DNA of 64,000 bases, taken from the NCBI GenBank assembly GCA_025210735.1, contig JAOARD010000071.1, forward strand, positions 62,001 through 126,000, given 5' to 3'. A program made the position numbers and the translations under genes. This document shows positions 61,087 through 64,000 of this stretch, in pieces. This DNA comes from Bacteroidales bacterium (GTDB lineage: Bacteria > Bacteroidota > Bacteroidia > Bacteroidales > UBA6680). Each line of letters begins with the position of its first letter. Position 1 is the first letter of the stretch. The notes below the pieces were generated by a model, which saw nothing but the letters and a program-made list of their open reading frames with translations, had not been told where the DNA came from and ran no database searches.

Positions 61087-62829
61087 ATGATAATAAGGAA
61101 TATTATAATAGTATGTGGTATGCTATTATGTATAACAGTTGGCAGCAGAGTAACCTTTGCTGCTAATTGTTGTAATAAGCCATTCTGTAGTCTTAATAGT
61201 GATACTATAAATGATAAATTATCTGATCCGGTTTTTATTGAGGATTGGGAGCCATATAAAAAATATACCAATAAGCAGATATCATCTTTTTACAGAGTAG
61301 TATTAAACAGATTGTATTGCAATAACAACATCGATAGTATATCTGATTCAGAGTTTGCAGACAGATTAAGTATCTATTCAGATACAATAACTAATATAGA
61401 TATTGGAGAGTATATACATTACTTTATCTCTGCAAAACAAGGCGTTCCAAAGGAGAGCAAAAGATGGGGTTTCGCAGATTTGTCCGGAGGTTATCTTTAT
61501 GAGTTGTGGGATTGTTATACGCTTCCTTTTGATACATACTTACCTGAATCGGTAAAGTGGATCAGAAACAATATGTTACCATCGTATAGTACTGTGTTAA
61601 AAGGGCTTTCTTACAATGATATCTACAACAGAACCTTCAGAGATATTGTACGATTATCGTATTGCTGTTTACAATCTCTTATAGAGAATAATATAGATAA
61701 TTTAGCAGTTGAATATATAACCTCTGTTTATTGCAGTAATATTGCTGATATTGATTATATTAAATCGAATTATCCTCTGCCAGAAGAGTATAGGAGATAT
61801 AACAAATCAGCAACCAGAAACTACCATATTATTATCGGATTCTGGTTGAAGAGATATATTGATGGCTCTTTTATAGAGTTTACCAGAATGTTGGAAACTA
61901 TTCTTATTAATTATGACAGAGACTGGTTTATAGAGCAAAATGGTACCAGTATATTTAACAAAGCGGAACATATTGTGCACTCTGCAAGTTATATAAAACG
62001 TCAACCATGTATAAATGATTGGTTACCAGATATGTCTCCATGGGTTATACATAAAGGCGTAATTGTTGGGTACAAAGGAAAACCTGAAAAAGGGATATTA
62101 AATATCCCTGTAAGAATAAACGGAATTAAGATTATTGGAATAGGAGAGAATGATAAAAATTCATCAGGTGTGTTTCAGCGTAAAAATATTTGCAGTCTGA
62201 CACTATCTGATTCAATTGAGTTTATAGCTCCTTATACATTTGCAGATAATAAACTTAGACACGTTGAACTACCAACTAAGCTAAGTGTTGTTGAAACCGG
62301 AGTTTTTTATAACAACAAATTAGATAGTATTGGTTTTGCAAAACAGTCTGCCATTAAAGAGATAAAACCAGGTGCATTTTCAAACAACAGGATAAGAAGT
62401 TTGCAAATGCCTGATAGTTTAAAGATAATTTCATACGTCTCATTTGCACATAATATATTAGATAGTATCTATATTCCAGCAGGAGTAGAGCAGATAAAAT
62501 ATGGCGCATTCATCAATAACAATATCAGAAAGCTGATATTTGCAGATAACTGTAATCTTGAAGTAATAAATCATAGTGCTTTTCAGAACAACAATATTAC
62601 ATATGTTGAGATACCTGCCTCTGTCAGGATTATTTCAAACGGAGCTTTTAATAATAATCCTTTAGATAGTATTACGTTTTTTACAGATAAGTTGGAATGT
62701 TTTTATCTGCCTGATAATAAAAGAGTGACACAGCATGGTTTGTGGTTAACGCCTTCTGGGATAAAAAGATCAGTTGCAGAGAAATGTACAGAAAAGGGGT
62801 TGTATATATACCGTATAGAAAATCGGTAA
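61087..62829 (+). CDS. Secreted BspA-type leucine-rich repeat protein
   Basis: 580 residues from ATG 61087, preferred because upstream in-frame ATGs (61036, 61045, 61066) lie in or beside the repeat element and because it gives a normal signal peptide (MIIRNIIIVCGMLLCITVGS) and the standard 25-bp distance to the element. Residues about 40-330 are helical and unrecognised. From about 370 there are seven BspA/LRR_5-type repeats (SIEFIAPYTFADNKLRHVEL, LSVVETGVFYNNKLDSIGF, IKEIKPGAFSNNRIRSLQMP, LKIISYVSFAHNILDSIYIP, VEQIKYGAFINNNIRKLIF). Such domains mediate binding at the cell surface. No T9SS tail is evident. Confidence 0.82.
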   Translation: MIIRNIIIVCGMLLCITVGSRVTFAANCCNKPFCSLNSDTINDKLSDPVFIEDWEPYKKYTNKQISSFYRVVLNRLYCNNNIDSISDSEFADRLSIYSDTITNIDIGEYIHYFISAKQGVPKESKRWGFADLSGGYLYELWDCYTLPFDTYLPESVKWIRNNMLPSYSTVLKGLSYNDIYNRTFRDIVRLSYCCLQSLIENNIDNLAVEYITSVYCSNIADIDYIKSNYPLPEEYRRYNKSATRNYHIIIGFWLKRYIDGSFIEFTRMLETILINYDRDWFIEQNGTSIFNKAEHIVHSASYIKRQPCINDWLPDMSPWVIHKGVIVGYKGKPEKGILNIPVRINGIKIIGIGENDKNSSGVFQRKNICSLTLSDSIEFIAPYTFADNKLRHVELPTKLSVVETGVFYNNKLDSIGFAKQSAIKEIKPGAFSNNRIRSLQMPDSLKIISYVSFAHNILDSIYIPAGVEQIKYGAFINNNIRKLIFADNCNLEVINHSAFQNNNITYVEIPASVRIISNGAFNNNPLDSITFFTDKLECFYLPDNKRVTQHGLWLTPSGIKRSVAEKCTEKGLYIYRIENR

Positions 62830-62955
62830 ATGTTGTATATATAACCTGAACTATGAATTTTAAACTACCAATAACATCTTGTTAATATTGTGTTCGAACT
62901 ATTATTAATAGGTATAAAAAACTATTTTTAGCAGATCTTAATACTAATATTATTA

Positions 62956-63024
62956 CAGATGAAACGAAGCATGAATGACAGTCTTTTTCTTACATGAGAG
63001 ACTAAATTGTGCGAGTTCCATTTG
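62956..63024 (+). repeat. Leader element copy H (upstream of serine hydrolase)
   Basis: CAGATGAAACGAAGCATGAA ... GTGCGAGTTCCATTTG. The spacer to the ATG at 63050 is 25 bp (GTAACTATAAAACAATTATA then AACAT). Confidence 0.85.
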
Positions 63025-63049
63025 GTAACTATAAAACAATTATAAACAT

Positions 63050-63604
63050 ATGAAGCATCGGGTGGTTGTTATACACGGATATACAGCATCGTCGCAGGCA
63101 AATTGGTTTCCTCATTTTAAAGATGAACTCAAGAGTGATAACATTGATGTAATAATACCAGACATGCCTGACTCTTGTAAACCTCAATGCAATGAGTGGT
63201 TGAAACATATAGAGAGCTCTATAGGTGAACCTGATGAGAATACAATACTCATAGGCCATAGTTTAGGATGTGTTACTCTGTTGAACTATCTTAATGAGAA
63301 AAGAACTGAATCAGTTAAGGCTGTTTTTCTTATATCCGGTTTTACAGAAAACACACCTATCTCTGAATTAGCAGAATTTGTAAAGCCTGTAATTGACTAT
63401 AACTATATAAAGAGTATTACCTCTGATATTGTTGCCATATCTGCTGTTGACGATGATATTGTACCGTATGAATACTCTAAAGAGATGGCAGAGAGATTAG
63501 ATGCACCATTTATACTATTGGATGGTGGGAAACACTTTATAGATCGTGATGGATTTACAGAGTTTACACTGTTGGTTAATAAGGTTAAAGCTTTAATATT
63601 TTAA
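63050..63604 (+). CDS. RBBP9/YdeN-family serine hydrolase
   Basis: 184 residues. VVVIHGYTASSQANWFPHFK, nucleophile elbow IGHSLGCVT (Ser71), ISGF, acid Asp in AVDDDIVPYEYS and His in GGKHFIDRDGF match the small RBBP9/YdeN alpha/beta hydrolases completely. Activity on small esters or peptides is likely, the physiological substrate unknown. Its leader is element copy H. Confidence 0.88.
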   Translation: MKHRVVVIHGYTASSQANWFPHFKDELKSDNIDVIIPDMPDSCKPQCNEWLKHIESSIGEPDENTILIGHSLGCVTLLNYLNEKRTESVKAVFLISGFTENTPISELAEFVKPVIDYNYIKSITSDIVAISAVDDDIVPYEYSKEMAERLDAPFILLDGGKHFIDRDGFTEFTLLVNKVKALIF

Positions 63605-63641
63605 TGAGCATTTAACACAGTGTATAACCAGAGTTGACGAT

Positions 63642-63744
63642 CTGTTGAAACGAGGCATGAGAATAGTTATTCGCACACACGAGAAACGCGCATAAGAAAG
63701 ACTTTGCTGGTATACAAAGACAATCTTAATGCAAGTTCTATCTG
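63642..63744 (+). repeat. Leader element copy I (long variant, upstream of Nudix gene)
   Basis: CTGTTGAAACGAGGCATGAG at the left, AATGCAAGTTCTATCTGG at the right, with about 35 extra internal bases (GCGCATAAGAAAGACTTT and following) shared with copy J. The Nudix start is 69 bp away. Confidence 0.75.
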
Positions 63745-63813
63745 GCAAAAAAAATGATTATTACAGATAAATGATTATAATAGTTGTTACATCTGACAAA
63801 TAAGTGAATTAGT

Positions 63814-64000
63814 ATGAAAATTACAGTAGGTACGGTATGTTTTATCTTTAACAAGGATAATAATAAGATCTTGTTACTTAAACGGGCATTTGAACCAATG
63901 CAAAATATGGTAACAGGTGTTGGTGGTAAAACACATTTTAATGAGGATATTAAAGCGTCGTGTATTCGTGAGGTTAAGGAGGAGACAGGTTTTGATGTTA
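63814..64000 (+). CDS. Nudix hydrolase, N-terminal part (cut by window edge)
   Basis: 62 codons to the window end. ITVGTVCFIFNKDNNKILLL followed by VGGKTHFNEDIKASCIREVK and EETGFDV contains the Nudix box (G x5 E x7 REVKEETGF), the Mg2+-binding catalytic motif. The start resembles MutT/8-oxo-dGTP diphosphatase-like proteins (LLLKRAFEPMQNMVTGVGGK). Substrate undetermined; the C-terminus is outside the window. Confidence 0.88.
   Translation, partial: MKITVGTVCFIFNKDNNKILLLKRAFEPMQNMVTGVGGKTHFNEDIKASCIREVKEETGFDV

Overview
The window is about 64 kb of AT-rich chromosomal DNA from a member of the Bacteroidota, most likely a free-living or marine Bacteroidales/Marinilabiliales-type bacterium. The signs are a type IX secretion sorting domain, TPR-containing histidine kinases, a LytTR regulator/LytS-type kinase pair, an Omp28-like secreted protein, FISUMP and BspA-type LRR proteins, start codons without clear Shine-Dalgarno sites, and several TAnnTTTG-type -7 boxes. 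No rRNA, tRNA, CRISPR array or complete insertion sequence was seen.

Layout. 0-5.2 kb: a copper/heavy-metal region (start of a CusA/CzcA-type RND pump, an HYC_CC_PP protein and an HMA-AraC one-component regulator on the minus strand; a DUF302 protein and an HMA-domain lipoprotein on the plus strand), interrupted by a secreted Omp28-like protein. 5.7-15.7 kb: a large group II (tyrosine-type) decarboxylase, mnmA with a class IV aminotransferase, a DEAD-box helicase, a LytS/LytR two-component pair and an ABC exporter. 15.8-26.3 kb: envelope proteins (PD40 lipoprotein, large Asp-box protein with a T9SS tail, M61 peptidase), then a TPR histidine kinase with its LuxR-type response regulator. 26.6-33.5 kb: an unknown gene, a start-less PAS-LuxR pseudogene, a YyaL thioredoxin-domain protein and a tight selenium operon (yedF, cysteine desulfurase-like, DUF3343, selD). 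33.9-45.4 kb: a two-gene cassette flanked by direct repeats, a second TPR kinase, envelope proteins, a divergent LysR/SDR pair, a voltage-gated ion channel and a PD-(D/E)XK nuclease-like protein. 46-50 kb: what appears to be an anaerobic ergothioneine cluster (EanA-like histidine methyltransferase, DUF427 protein, EanB-like triple rhodanese, NmrA-type oxidoreductase). 51-64 kb: lipoproteins, membrane proteins, small hydrolases, a run of large secreted proteins (FISUMP, unknown, unknown, LRR), a serine hydrolase and the start of a Nudix protein.

The most unusual feature is a family of about 67-74 bp elements with imperfect inverted ends (consensus CANATGRAACNNGCAT). They sit directly upstream of at least eight unrelated genes, always in the same orientation to the gene. 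The spacer is similar in sequence, and in six cases the distance to the proposed start codon is 22-26 bp. Three copies form a tandem array in the ergothioneine cluster. This looks like a mobile or duplicated 5' leader module shared by unrelated genes. A second repeat family of three copies surrounds a small cassette of two unknown genes at 33.7-35.2 kb.
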